Positions 22,251-33,832 of a stretch of DNA of 64,000 bases are shown here, in pieces (position 1 is the stretch's first letter; each line of letters starts with the position of its first letter). Source of the stretch: Ectocarpus siliculosus. Lineage: Eukaryota > Sar > Phaeophyceae > Ectocarpales > Ectocarpaceae. Location of the stretch: the NCBI GenBank assembly GCA_000310025.1, contig FN648705.1, positions 1 to 64,000 on the forward strand, read 5' to 3'. Below the pieces are notes generated by a model. That model was not told the origin of the DNA and made no database searches. It was given only the letters and a program-made list of their open reading frames with translations. Position numbers and translations under genes: made by a program.

Positions 22251-22764
22251 CTGCACGGTAGAGGTGCGAAGTGGTCGTCGCCGCCGTCGTCGTCCTCCTT
22301 CTTGGGTTCCCCGATGGCGGCGCGAAGTTGGGCGATGTGGATGGAGCTGCACAGAATGATTTCCTTCGAGTCGAGCCACTGCACGAATGCGACATTGCCG
22401 GCGCGGGCAAAGTGCATCTCTCCCCGCTCGACGGGGCGGCGATCGAGGCTCTGCAAGTAAGGCACGGCATCATCCGTTCGATTTGACCAGCACGTACCCA
22501 CCGCGAAGATGTCGTGGCTCGCGAGACACTCGAACAGGGTAGGGCTTGTGAAGTAGTTGTCCATTGCGATGTGCACGCCAGAGCCGTCGATCTTGTCACC
22601 GAACTTCTTGCAGGCGCCGAGCAGGACATGTAGGACGTGGCGAGTGGTCCGCCCCAGTGGGCAGTCGAACCAGACCCTCAGCTTCGGGTCCCCGTTCATT
22701 CCACCGTCGACACTGCTGACGAAACAATAGCCCTCGATGTCGCAGATCGCGAACAGGTTCATGC
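22251..22764 (-). CDS. piggyBac gene: catalytic exon
   Basis: The 514-bp exon begins after AAAACCCAG and completes the Gly split from the previous exon, then MNLFAICDIEGYCFVSS, HVLHVLL, AMDNYFTSPTLFECLA, VGTCWSNR and WLDSKEI. CDIEGY and MDNYFTS correspond to the first two catalytic Asp of piggyBac (D268 and D346 of the moth enzyme). The donor is TGCAG before GTGACC. No internal stop. Confidence 0.75.
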
Positions 22765-23741
22765 CTGGGTTTTGAACAACATGAGCGAAGAAGGACAATG
22801 GAAAAAATTGTCAAGGCGGCGCGCCAATAGCTCACGCATGAATTGAGCGATTGCACTCAATCAGAGGATGCAAGCTCGATCTACTTTCGGACAGATATCG
22901 ACGAGACGATTCCAGTGTCCCCCTTGTTGGGCAACGCAATTCCTTTCACAGTGGAACAAACGGGCGTTGAAAATCGGCCCAACGTGCGTGACATCTCATG
23001 TAACCTACGGTATATTCACCACACGCACGCAACGAGGGCATCGTGGGTGGCCTTCAGTTACAGGCCTCATGGGTGGCCTTGCGTTCTCCGGCAAATATTG
23101 TGTTGTGATGTCCCCCCCCTCCCCCCCTCCCCCCGAGATAAACAAAACAAGCGGATGCAGAGGTCGTACTTGAGACCTATGCATCCCCGACGGGACGCCG
23201 CAATGTTCCGCTTAAACTGGCATCACTGGGACCGAACACGCAATCTGAATGCCGCTGAATGGACACGTCACGAGTGTGGACGATGGAGTGCGAGGTTAAC
23301 TGCTGAGCGTATGTATGTCGGTGTCGTTTCTTCATTGGTGAACACCACTACCATTCATCCCTTCCCAGATAACTTGGAGTTCCAAGTATTTGTTATTCAT
23401 TGTCCACGCAAGGGGGGCGGGGTCAACTAAAAAAACAAATTTCCCACTACATGAGGTTCTTCAAAACCGAACATGATACAAGGTCTCGACACCATTCCGA
23501 GTGGTTTGTACGCTGTTTTTTGTTTCCACGCGGCGTCGCATGTGCCGGGTTTTTGCGACCACGGGCTCCCCATTTTTGTGGACTATAGAGAAAATGTGAG
23601 AAACAACAACAACAACAACAACAACAACGACGACAAAATGTAACTAACTATCCACCGAGTCCTCCCAACGGATGACCGGCACGAAAACAGGATCAGACTC
23701 GCTAGGAATAGCCTATACGACACCATACACGAAACCCGTAC

Positions 23742-23887
23742 CGTGGGTGATGGGCTTCTTGGGGTTGTGTCTCATGAGGTAGTGCGCAAACGTCGACACG
23801 GTCTTCACCATCTGCTCGTCGTAGCACAGCCACTGGTTGAAGTCCATGTTTTCCGTCCGTGCGTTGTTCAAGATGTCTTCCAGCTCT
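23742..23887 (-). CDS. piggyBac gene: exon with the DE-M motif
   Basis: A 146-bp exon (one base, 48 codons, one base). It encodes ELEDILNNARTENM, QWLCYDEQMV and RHNPKKPITHG, the equivalent of lSiDE-M and qY-p-KP-kwG in the family. The acceptor is CACCGGCAG and the donor GTACGG. Confidence 0.7.
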
Positions 23888-24668
23888 CTGCCGGTGAAGC
23901 GACGTAAAGAAATGAAAGAGAGAAATTTGAAGGGAGGTCCTGCGTTTAGTTACAATGGTGTGAAAAATGTGTGGGACGTCAATGGACATGCGAACGTACA
24001 CCCTGTGAACTACACACTTACCAGGCGAATCCGTTGCTATTACAGTCCCAACCGTACGATGGTGTCAGCCTTCAGTATTCGACGCGGGGGGCGGATGGCG
24101 GAGGACAGTGATATCTACTTTTTGTTGCACGACATGCTGAACCCTTTTGGGTCTGAGAGGTACGTTACTCGCCGGTCTGCCAGTCCCAGGTTCCGTGTCG
24201 GCATTTTGTTTTTCACCACACAAAAGACAAAGGGGGGAGAGAGTGCGGGAAAGAGGGAGAAGTGCAGGAAGAAAGGCAAGTGTACTTCTGTAGACGCCAC
24301 AACTATCTCAAACTATTCGCTAGGGCAGCCCTCTACAGGGCAGTGGCATCTCGTAGGGTCACCCAAGGGTTCTTGCGTCGCGGTGCGGCTTGCCTCCAAC
24401 TCTCTTTTCAGTATTTCTAACCCTAAGCCCAACCCATAAACTTGACTTCTGTACTTCTCTGTCACCCGCGAGTGTAAGCCCCGCCGACTCTTGTAGAGTT
24501 CCTTCTTTTCCCACCAACACACTACCACAGCTCGAAGAACTTGCCAATACTCGAAGTGGAGGGATAGAGACGTCGGCAACTCCACGACTTGCTACCATAC
24601 CAGCTGTTGCAAATAATCAATCAAATTACAGTCAGAGGACCTGAAGTCCAACGAGGATTTCAACTAAC

Positions 24669-25042
24669 CTGATGTGCCACTTCGAATCGAACTCCGGGTT
24701 CGGGGTTTTGTCCTCGCCCGTCCAACGAGGAGGAGCGTTGCCGTCCGAGCAGTGGATGAAACGGCAGTGCAACAGCTCGAACAAGTCGCGCGACATGCAC
24801 TCCCTCACTAAAGGATAGTCGTCGTGTAGCGACCTACTCCAGTGCTTCTTCATGCGCGTTGTCTTCGTGAGCCCCATCGTGATCGTGATGCCAAGCATAC
24901 CGTAGATGTGCTTCCGCTCGAATGCGGGTTCGGGCAGCGTGACCATGCCGAGTGTTCTCGTCTTCTTCACCTCATGCGCTTTCCGGTTGTCCTTCGCTCC
25001 CGGAAGTGGTGACGTGGTGCAAAGGTTCACGTACTTGTTGGT
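24669..25042 (-). CDS. piggyBac gene: exon with TNKYVN and helical N-terminal transposase domain
   Basis: The acceptor TATTCGCAG precedes ACC-AAC-AAG. The exon encodes 124 codons plus two bases, including TNKYVNLC, RKHIYGMLGITITMGL and FELLHCRFIHCSD, matching the E-T-N-r-Y...i-y-G-i...M-r-dRF-ll-r-lHF-d series of piggyBac transposases. The donor is CACATCAG before GTTAGT. It contains no stop, so this part of the copy is intact. Confidence 0.7.
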
Positions 25043-25577
25043 CTGCGAATATACCACGTTTCGCGTGGGAGAGGACAGGGACAACAAGACGAAGGAACGA
25101 AACGATCAGCATGATATTCGCACTAGAGGTCGCGCCGAGGAGATGTTGCCGCTGGCCCAAGCCGTGGCAGAACAACATGTCCAATTCACCTTGTCTTCAT
25201 CTGCATACTCTGTCGCGGGCGTCTTGGAACGTCAACAACAGTGAAAAAATTGGAGCTCTTCACTTGCTCGATGTGTGCGTCACCACCGGCATACCTGCGT
25301 GCTTGAATATATGATACGATTGGATCTACTTTCGGGCAGTGTGACCAAGCTACTAAGGCCAGCAGACCACATAACACAGCGTAATCACCAGCAGCGAGCA
25401 CATGTTTGAACAAAAAAAAGAAAAACCGCCGACCCATTCTACTCCAACGCATCAGATATTCCAACAGTTCCTTGAGACGGTTCAACGGTTTTAACTTGGG
25501 TGCCAACCCCTCCCCGTCCAATTGCTTTTAGACAACAAAAGAAGGAATGCGACTGGATGCAAAAAAACAAAGCTCAC

Positions 25578-26034
25578 CTTGTCAACAAAAAGATCAACCG
25601 CCTCATCCGGGAACATCATGTCGAAGCACGTCATCATCAACCCATGTAGCGGGAACTTGCCGGACTCGTCGAGGCTGTCCATGAACGTATCGAGAGAGGG
25701 CAGTTTCTCGCGCGCGGACGCCGACAGCGAGGCAGCGCTGACCGTCTCTCGCTGGGTTCTTGTCTTGTGGTCGTCTATCCCCGCAAAGTCAGGAATGCCG
25801 CGGTCTGTCCACATGACCTCCTCGTCCTCTTCGTCCTCGTCCTCCTCGTCCTCCTCGTCCTCCTCCTCCTGCTGCTGCTGCTGCTTCTCTAGCTCCTCCT
25901 TCTCCCGCAGCTCCTCCTCCTCCACCTCCTTGCGCGGTCGACGCTGTTTGTTTTTTTCTCTCCTCCGCCTTCTCACGCCTCGCCTTCTCCTCGTCGGCGA
26001 TCGTCTTGAGCTGTGTTGAATACGTCATTGACAA
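25578..26034 (-). pseudogene. piggyBac gene: coiled-coil N-terminal exon
   Basis: Begins M-T-Y-S-T-Q-L-K-T-I-A-D-E-E in one frame. After a run of seven A (about 25948-25954) the coil continues in another frame with EEEELREKEELEKQQQQQ and a poly-Glu/Asp tract, then VMWTDRGIPDFAG and the start of the DDE region, FMDSLDESGKFPL. This suggests a homopolymer frameshift. The exon ends GAC-AAG before GTGAGC. The (CTC)n/(TCC)n tract on the plus strand is this coding repeat. Confidence 0.6.
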
Positions 26035-27328
26035 ACAGCGTCGACAGCAGATTCAACACGGCAGGTGTGTCAATTTACCCCCCGGAGTGTTGGATCCAAT
26101 GGGCAAAAAAATAATGACGCACGACGCTACGGTGTCACCAACACCGACGAAACCAAGGAGCGAGGGGTAACAATATAGGCCGGCAGGACGGGCAGATCAC
26201 GCGCGTGCATTTACATACTCTCTCTGAACTCAACGTTCGTGGCCCGCTGCTAACAATGTAAACCACACCCGTGCTGAACAACATCAGCCTGGTACGGAGG
26301 TGTCAACCTCAACAATGCTAACGATTATGCAAGCAGCCAGGGAGGTGTCAATCAACTAACGCGTAAAGATACTATTTCTTCGAGGCAAGCGACAACACGA
26401 GACGAACGGAATTGCATACCTTGATGCGCGTTTGTTCATTGTGGATAGGGTACTCGCTACTCGGTATCCCAAGCGAAAACAAATGAAAAAAACTGTAGAA
26501 GTAGTATTTAGCGATGCGCACTCATTTTTTGACTCTCAAGTTTACACTACCATCATCTCTATCGTCTTCTCTTTGATCCGCCTGTTCGTGCCGACAATGC
26601 CAACAGAAGAGCCTACACTATACCCAGCGCCCTGCTCTTGTTGGTCAGCCAGAACGTCCGCGTGTAACCCCGCTCCGGAATCTATTTCCTGGCCGTGACC
26701 AGCTTCTTCCCGGTTCTGCGACATGGTAGCAAAGGCACCCGGGGTTTGCTTGTGGTCTACGTTCCCCCCCCGATGCTGCCGTCGGAATCATAGTTGGCAT
26801 TGTCGTCTTTGCCGTTGGCCTTCGAGGATTTCCTCCCACCGGTCGGTGTAGTCTTGCCTTTTTTTTTGGTACCTCTCCCCTCCCCTGGCGCAACCACCGC
26901 CTTGCGCTTCTGCCCCGGCGCAACCCCGGCCTTGTGCTTCCCTGATGCATCCCTGGCCTTGAGCTTCTTGTTCTCCGCTGTCTGCCCCGCGGTAGGTCGC
27001 TTCACCATGACCTTCGGCCCGATCTTTCCCTTCTTATTTTTTCCCGCTCCAACCTTTCCCCCCTCCTTCTGGCTGCTGCTGCTACTGCTGTTGCTGCCGC
27101 GGGGGAGAGGTCCCATGCTGAACTCGGGATGGTCCTGCTCTTCTCCGCCCACCATTGAGAACCCTCCCGCCTTCCCGCCTGCTGTGTAAATCGCTGGGTG
27201 CATCAACGTCTCCATGCCTAGTTGCAGCTTGGATGATGCAACGACTTCGACGAAGGAAGCAACTGCATCGGGTCCTCAAGCTGCAGACGGCCGAAGTGGT
27301 TGAAGTTATGGTTTTGATTGCGCGCTAG

Positions 27329-28093
27329 TCATGGATTCGCGTGCTCTCGATAGAGTAGATGCACCCAGTGATCTCCTTCCTCCTCTATTTTGTCTTCTTT
27401 CTCGAACAAGAACATGCCTGCCGTGTTGTTTCCGGAGTACGCCTGGACTGTGCCGTGCTTAGCGCTTGGCTCCCACACCATGATGTTCACCCCGTACTCC
27501 GAGGCCAGGAAGGACATCTGGGTAACGTCAATCTACTTCTCCGCACTTTGCCAGTCTAGATCGCAAAACCACCAAACCGTCTTATCCTCCGCAGCCATCC
27601 CGTGTTCGACATCCCCTAAAACATGCGGTACCTTCACACTCAGGGCCCGCCCAAGATGGTCCTTTGAGAGTACCGCTGTCGAGTCCTCAGGGACATCGGG
27701 TGCGCCGATAACATGTTCCATGGCTCTACGGGCAACCGCTGCCCGCATTTGCTGCTCGTTGGGAGTCCTTGCTCTACCCAGGCAAACTTGCAGACCCGCA
27801 CGCAGCGCAGTCCACCCGCATTTGCCATCCCCTTCTACGGTATGCACACCAGCTCCAGCCGAGGGGGTGATAACCCTCCCACCTTGTGTCAATGTTGTGC
27901 TGCACCGCAAGCTGAGCGCCTGACCACCGATGTGCTCCTGTACCCTCCGGCCCAAAGCACTCGGTGGGGGAGCTAGCTCCTGTCCCTTGTCAACTCGCAA
28001 CACACCTTGGTGGTCCGAGTCCGAATCCGCAGCAGGGGTGTTCATAGAGCTCGTGAGAAAAATCGCCAGAAGCAAGAGAAAAAACGGCCTCAT
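27329..28093 (-). pseudogene. OTU-like cysteine protease ORF with an in-frame stop
   Basis: From ATG at 28093 the product starts MRPFFLLLLAIFLTSS, a possible signal peptide, though this part may be intron. The OTU core follows: VEGDGKCGWTALRAGL (DGxC with the nucleophile Cys), RRAMEHVIG, then WWFCDLDWQSAEK. A TAG at 27533-27535 comes where OTU domains usually have Trp (E-W-l-d…). The same frame continues at once with IDVTQMSFLASEYGVNIMVW and ends with DHWVHLLY, holding the catalytic His, before a TGA. A single TGG-to-TAG change therefore splits an otherwise complete OTU domain. The ORF ends 114 bp before the ATG of the piggyBac gene and has the same orientation. Confidence 0.75.
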
Positions 28094-28520
28094 GATCGCG
28101 TTTCTGCCTGCTGGACTGCGGTCTCTTTCACAGCGCTGGCTGGGTGCTCAGCAACGTTGCAACTCCCAAGCTTTGTTTTTTTGTGTAGGGGACGCTACTG
28201 CTGCTGTCCCCGGCGTTATTGTTCCTTTTCCACGGTCTACTCGTCCAGTCTAGCCCTCGTCGACGCAGGTATCCACAGCTCAACTCGGGCTCAATTAGGT
28301 TCGATAAATATCGCATATAAGAGTCATCGTAGCTGGGAACGGAGCTCATTCGTGGGTGTAGTCACATAAGGGTTAACACCCGGGAGAATAACGTAGGTAC
28401 GTATATACGTACATTTCCGCGGCGAAATACTGTATTCACTTTCCCTCTATCATGTGTCTTGAGAGCTTGCACAAATCCCAAGACAAGATGACAAGACTAG
28501 CGGTGGGTATGTGCGCCGGT

Positions 28521-28934
28521 CTATGGGCTTACGAAGATCCTCTGGTCGCTCAAATGAGAATGCATGAAGCCCCTTTCTGTTGGCAAAAAGGTTCGTTTCA
28601 GCATTTTTTCCATTCGTCTTGGTTCCGCCTGAAAAATGGCGGTTTCGCTGGCCCGCAAGCTTCCCCGAAGGTGTTCATACTCCCCCCCTCCCCCCGCCCT
28701 TTCGCACACATTTGCCGCCGTAACGTCCGCGGCCTCGCCCTCTTCAGCGAAGTTCACGGCGTCGTTGGCGACAAAGGCCTGTGAGATGAACAAGGACATA
28801 CGGGCTTCCATTGTTCAACAGCCTCGGGGAAGCCCTCGACGTCATCCCGGAGATAAACCTGCTGGAGAAAACCTTCAACCAGGCGCGAGTATTGCTCTCC
28901 TAGGACAGCCAACGGAGCGTCTTTGACGACGTGC
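28521..28934 (-). pseudogene. Decayed coding stretch, function unknown
   Basis: On the minus strand a frame opening after GATGTAG (28935) encodes HVVKDAPLAVLGEQYSRL, VEGFLQQVYLRDDV and EGFPEAVEQ. Within 20 bp it passes into another frame encoding MEARMSLFISQAFVAND and AVNFAEEGEAADVTAANV. The two parts look like one protein with a one-base shift near 28818. A GTATGT…CACAG segment of 23 bp would also restore the frame, but introns that short are unlikely here. No family recognised. Confidence 0.35.
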
Positions 28935-30734
28935 TACATCGACCGTGCCCCGTCAATTTATGCGCACAATTTATCGCCTAAGACGCGTCGGGCCATGAAT
29001 TTCCTGTCGCTGTGTCGGGGGTGTCTGAAGTCGGAACGTTTGGGCTTTGGAGTCAATCTCATGTCACTTCCTTCCGCTCGCAGGGTGCGACACCCTTTGC
29101 GCCGTGTCTTCGACAAGGTCGTCAAGGCTAGGAATCTGACGGCGGAGATGGTCACGTCGAATGAGTATCGAAAACCAGATGTTGAAACCGTACGTGACTG
29201 CCTCGAGTCCTGCATCGGCCGCGGTTATAGCGGCAGACGGGCTGGGGACGCCGGAACAGCAGGAGAGGGTTCTAAAGTTTCCCCCCTCCCAACGCCGTGG
29301 GTGTGTGTCTAGGTTTCTGACGAGAGCATGGCCTGCGGGACAGAACAATTCTGTTAGATTCCGCTTGATGTTGTGGTCTTGCGTGTCTTCGTTTTGTGTA
29401 TTTGTATATTTATTTGTTTTATTCACTATGTCATGGGACAGGGTAGTGACGCTTGCTGCTACTGTCAAGCGCTGGGAGTGTAGTACTGTACTTCCACCGA
29501 TGATCATGTTTTCGTTGTGTTTTAGGCTCTCCCGCTGGTTTCGAGAAAGAGGCTCGGAAGGGTGGTTGCGTAATGTGTGAGTATATTGAGTCCCTCGATG
29601 CTGCTTTAGGGAGGACGTTGCGAGAGTCGTCGAGTGGTCGCAGCAGTATTTGCGTAGAAAAGGGTCTTGTATCTCCCCGGGTGATTCTGTTGTGCTCTGA
29701 TTGTTATTGTTACCTCTGTCATGGAACAGGCCTGTATCATAACTCTCCGTTATTTTATTATTGGCCGTGCGGGCATATGGAGGAGCTGCGTGTTGTAGGT
29801 CTGTCGTCGTTTCTACCTCTGTCGAGGGACAAACTGGGCGTGATGACTCTCGGTTGTGGTGTGCTTTTGGGTCGTGCGGGCACATGGAGGAAGGAGATGC
29901 GTGCAGCCGGCGGACTAGATCAATCATAGCGGTTGTGTCATGACAATATGCGTAGAGGGCCGTGATGTGTTTAGGTCCTTTTTTACTAAGGCTCCCCCGC
30001 TGGTTTCAGAGGCTCAGCGTGCGTGTCCACGTTTCCTGATAATGTGTATCTTATTGGGTCCCTCGACGCTGCGTCAACGAGGACTTTGCGAGAGCAATCG
30101 GCCAGGGGTTGCCGAGGTGGTGAGCAGACCCGAGGTTGGACAACCCAACCGCATCTCAGGGGCCCCGACCTTGCCGATGACCCCCCCCCCCCCCTCGTTG
30201 CCAAAGCGCTCCCGGGGGAGTTCGACCTCCACCTGTGATATATTTATTGCCCGCCACAGCAGCATGTTGCCCTCGGGCGTGGGAAGTGGATGAGGTGAGG
30301 AGGGGCCACGCCCGTGTCGCGGTGTGATTTGTTCCCACACCCTCCTGCTACTCCGCTTTTTGCGCCCCGTGTTACAATCTTGTTGCTTTCAGATTTGCAT
30401 AGCATATGTACCAGAAAAACATAACCCAAAAATAAAAAAAAGTAGCCCGCGTCGGTCTCTACTGATTGTCCGCCACAGCCTATGTTGCCTGCGGGCGTGG
30501 GACTGCCGTGTATCCTCCTACATACAGCAGTAGTCTCCGAACGTCGAGTATCGCGGCCACACCGGCTGTTCCGTGAAGCACTCAGGATAGGAGTCTGACC
30601 GTTCCCTTGTAATAGTTCACCGTGATATATCAATATTAAAAGGAAAATTGACTCACTGCTTATTTATGTACCAGTATATTCTGTTCGACGGATAAACTTT
30701 CCTATTTGATGCACTCGACAATGATGGTTAACGT
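28935..30734. other. Mostly unassigned with short repeats
   Basis: A plus frame (28923-29312) and a minus frame (29064-29215) overlap and neither is decisive. 29400-30700 is T-rich, with two pairs of short direct repeats listed separately and a C-run at 30180-30194 followed by a copy of GTTCGACCTCCACCTGTG, also at 873. Confidence 0.3.
29524..30100. repeat. Direct repeat pair, about 100 bp, 466 bp apart
   Basis: 29524-29630 and 29990-30100 share GGCTC(T/C)CCCGCTGGTTTC, TATTG(A/G)GTCCCTCGA(T/C)GCTGC and GAGGAC(G/T)TTGCGAGAG. Between them GTGCGGGCA(T/C)ATGGAGGA also occurs twice (29767 and 29876). A second pair of about 40 bp with CCGCCACAGC and CGGGCGTGGGA lies at 30247 and 30468. Confidence 0.6.
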
Positions 30735-30785
30735 CACGCGATGACGACATCCTGTGAGTATAGATATTCAACATGATAGTGCAGC
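30735..30785 (-). repeat. Terminal fragment of the composite repeat family
   Basis: The reverse complement reads ATCATGTTGAATATC, TACTCACAGGATG and TCGTCATCGCGTGACG. This matches the ends at 12737 and 14030 (ATCATGTTATG…ACTCACAGGATGGTCG). It is a solo end without the A and B blocks. Confidence 0.6.
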
Positions 30786-30958
30786 TCCCATGGTCAAGTC
30801 AGACTTCTATGGAAGCCAGAAACGAGAGGTTTCGCCTACGTACAATGTAGGCCAAAACTTCCCTGAACGTCATAACTCCACGCAAGTCTCATTATGGCGA
30901 CGTTGCGGAGGTTGTTGTGCATCCACAGCGGGATTTCGACTTACTTCCCGTTGTCTCA

Positions 30959-33453
30959 TCATGGCTGGTCAGTATTGCCACCACACTCTCGGACCTTCAC
31001 GACATCTGATTCGGTCTTTGTCTGAGACACCGGCGCCTGCTTCATGCACCAATCAGGGCACAGGTCTCCACTCCACACCTCGCCCGTCTTCGCCTGTCCT
31101 GGCAGGGACTCGACGATGTCGCAGACAGGCTCAGGGATACCTTTGACGTGGAATGGCAGAAGAGAACCAGGGCAATCCGAGCACACCTGATGCATATCGT
31201 TTTCGGACGGCGAGAAAGGAGAGACAGGGATATTGACTTGACAACAAAACTCAAGCTGAAGCTGGCCCTTACAGCGCGTCCCAATCCTAAAGGTTTCGCC
31301 TTCGGAAGTCTTCATAATGGTCTTGCCCCGCCCCTTCTATTTAGGGTGGCAGTCTACATCTTCCCGTCTATACTGCCGCGCAGAGCAACATCCTTTATGA
31401 TTACCGTGTGGCGTGGCATACGATCACAGCGTAATCAGCTTGAGTATATCTGTAAAGATGGCGTACAGTCTAACGGGGGAGGGAATGCGACCGTGGGATC
31501 GTGGGCGATAAACCTAGCCGGTCGACGGCTACGACGAGTCGGTGGCACGTTGATGCGCCGGCCGAGGTCACACGTCTCTGGAGCATCAAGGCGAAACCAA
31601 ACAATGCGTGTTATTTTGGCTGTAGTCTGCACACAGACCTGGAACGACTTCCCGACCTCGGCGCTAATTTTTCGTATCTCGTCCGTTGATGCGGCGGCCT
31701 TTGCGTAAAGCTTCGCCTTTGTTTCCACGGCCCGGCCGACCATGACCTGGAAATTTCATTGCGAGGGCAGGTAGGCCGGCGAAAGAAGGGGATCACTAGC
31801 CATTGGCTCGGCCTTGAAGGGAAAGGTGTAGACGGGCTCAACGTACGTTGTTGTTCATACAGCCGTCCGTTGGATTCGTAAAACGGACACCAACAAAGGC
31901 GACTGAAAGGAACCGTTTCGGTCAGGGTAAGCAATTGTCTTCGACTTACGTTAGCCAGCATCTCTGTTATCGTGGAGTGCACCATGATTGTCCCGTTGCG
32001 CGTTTCGGGGGCGGACGCGTCTGTGGAGACGAAGTGAAAGTGTTGGCTGGCGGCGAAACGACGAAGTCCGTTTCTCGATTTTTGGTTTTCGAAGAGTTTC
32101 GCCTGGTACATCTGATAATTTGAAAAACAAGAGCGCAGGAGCATCGAACGGATGCAATTCCTCATGTTTTAGTTCGTGACGCCCGGCCAGTTCATACCGT
32201 CTACAGGCTGCACTCACAGAAAATGCTCGAATTGAGTTCATCAGCACCCCACCGTGACGACGACAAAAATATGTGGTGAAGATGTGGTACGGGAGAACTC
32301 GGCCCGTGCATTGGATACCGTACGCATATGGCCCTACGCTTCTAGAGCCCGTACAGCGTGGTGGCTTAAAGAAATGGCTGTTACCCAAACAGGGTCGTGG
32401 ATGAAAACAAGGACTCGCGTGCAAGCCGACAGCGCCAGTGCGTCCTGCACAGATGACGGAGAAAAGTGAGCATCTAGGCGAAGAATCCATGTACGAGAAA
32501 TTTAGGTAGACTACGGTGCATTTATCAGTGAACAAATATGAGGGAAAATAGTGTATTTGTCCTAGCGGCCTTCTAGGTAACGATTGTTGATTGATGTGTA
32601 CGTGTTATACTTTTCTGGGACTCGTACATGTGAACTATATGATCCATGCATTAGTCTCGTGTGCCCCAACTTGCTTGCGAACTCTGACTGTCTGGGGCCT
32701 GTTTGGTACTTACTATCTGTCACCGCTGTGGCTTCTGTAGTGTTCTATGTTGGGATTTTTCGCCTGGGAAGTTCGTCAGTGCGGATGTTAGAAGGAATTT
32801 AGCAGAGATCGGGACGGACCATATATAAGGCATCCCTTCGACACGATGACGGCGATTCTAAACCCGCCAAACTCACAGGAAACACGCTCATGAACGATAC
32901 GCGAGAATCTCGGGTTTGGTAACCGTCCATTTTACCGAGTCCATTGTCGTCGTTTGGCCACCTGCCGCCGAACCGAATCCCGACGCCTTTCAGAGCGGTC
33001 ATGGTAGGGTTCTCTTCCGTCCAGTAACACCCCTGAAAGTTGTTACGCAGCGTGTGAAGTAAACGGGAAGTTCGGTGCCATCACGACGACGAATCGTAGA
33101 CCTCGAAAAGAGGTTTCCGTTCACAGGCGGAAGATATGGTGCTGGCTCTTTTTCTTTGCCAATCTCCTGTGCATGACTCAACAGCACCATCATACTGCCC
33201 CCGTCATGGTGGATTGTAATGGTGGCTCAGAGGGGTCGCTCAAGAACAAATTACGGCAGAGATCCTGCGTTGGTAAACCAGTTGTCGCATTCTTCGACGA
33301 CCTCGGGTCGTAGGCTGTCCAATCGCCTGTCTTGGGGCTGTGAAGCTTACGAAAATTCCCACAGGAAAACAGGATTGCACTTACAAACGAAGCCATTTGA
33401 TCCATAAACAAGAGCTTTCCTTCCCAGCTAGGAGGCAGGGCATCCATGAGTAC
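30959..33453 (-). CDS. NXPE/PC-esterase-like gene, 3' exons
   Basis: Minus-strand exons that join in phase 0: 33453-33385 (VLMDALPPSWEGKLLFMDQM), 33194-33102 (SCTGDWQ, CERKPLFE), 33032-32901 (GCYWTEENPTMTALKGVG, FGGRWPNDDNGLGKMDGY), 32444-32385 (LVFIHDPVW), 32111-31950 (RRFAASQHFHFVSTD, NGTIMVHSTITEMLAN) and 31746-31639 (VETKAKLYAKAAASTDEI). A terminal exon ends at a TGA at 30959-30961 and holds a Cys-rich tail (CSDCPGSLLPF, GDLCPDWC). Its exact acceptor was not fixed. All junctions have GT-AG borders, several excellent (GTAAGT). With the filamin and GDS-like exons further upstream this resembles a neurexophilin/PC-esterase (NXPE) protein. No stop or frameshift was seen in these six exons, so this part looks alive. 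The link to 36111-36717 is inferred. Confidence 0.55.
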
Positions 33454-33832
33454 CTGCGGGTGCGAGCATGTTTGTGAGACACGAGTTAAGTATCGGTGTC
33501 TTAGGAGCGAACACAGTGCGCGAGTGACGGGGAACCCAACTGCTACCCTTCAAGGAACGAGCAGAGTTGTTCCAAGGCCAAGCGCAAGAAGCCCTGGTTG
33601 ACCCCCGTGAAATCATTTCATTTGATTTCCCAAGCCGCCTGTATCCCAATCCCCTGTCAAGATGCGAACATGTTTTTGACCACATGTTTCATAAATCCCA
33701 ACAGAGGCGCTGACATCCCATGCCCTCGATGCTGGTAAGCCCTGCGTCAAGGCCAAGAACTAGTCTAATTTTCAGGAAATCTAGGTCCTACTTTCTCTGA
33801 CCGCCGAACAGGATGTTCAGGAGTATAATCGG

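Larger units (their letters stand above)
21089..27215 (-). pseudogene. piggyBac-type transposase gene, intron-containing, frameshifted
   Basis: Minus-strand exons join into a piggyBac transposase. Lys/Ser-rich N-terminal exons lie at about 27215-26757 and 26724-26552. A coiled, Glu-rich and Q-rich exon ends at 25578 (…DLFVDK, donor GTGAGC). The next exons are 25042-24669 (starts TNKYVN), 23887-23742, 22764-22251, and 21907 to the end. Junction phases at 25578/25042, 24669/23887, 23742/22764 and 22251/21907 all agree. The DDE domain shows CDIEGY, AMDNYFTSP and GGVDTADQ, positions corresponding to the three catalytic Asp of piggyBac. The C-terminus has a Cys-rich finger (CMHPGC…CACAEFC…CQAC). 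Frame breaks occur near 25950, at 21831-21839 and near 21700, so this copy is probably inactive. It is longer than insect transposases because of the disordered N-terminus. Confidence 0.82.

Noticed and set aside
23837-24439. A 200-codon plus-strand frame
   Set aside because: Runs antisense through an exon and intron of the piggyBac gene; no domain and no splice support.
28788-28810. A 23-bp GTATGT…CACAG mini-intron on the minus strand
   Set aside because: It restores a frame, but a one-base indel explains the same thing, and other introns here are hundreds of bases long.
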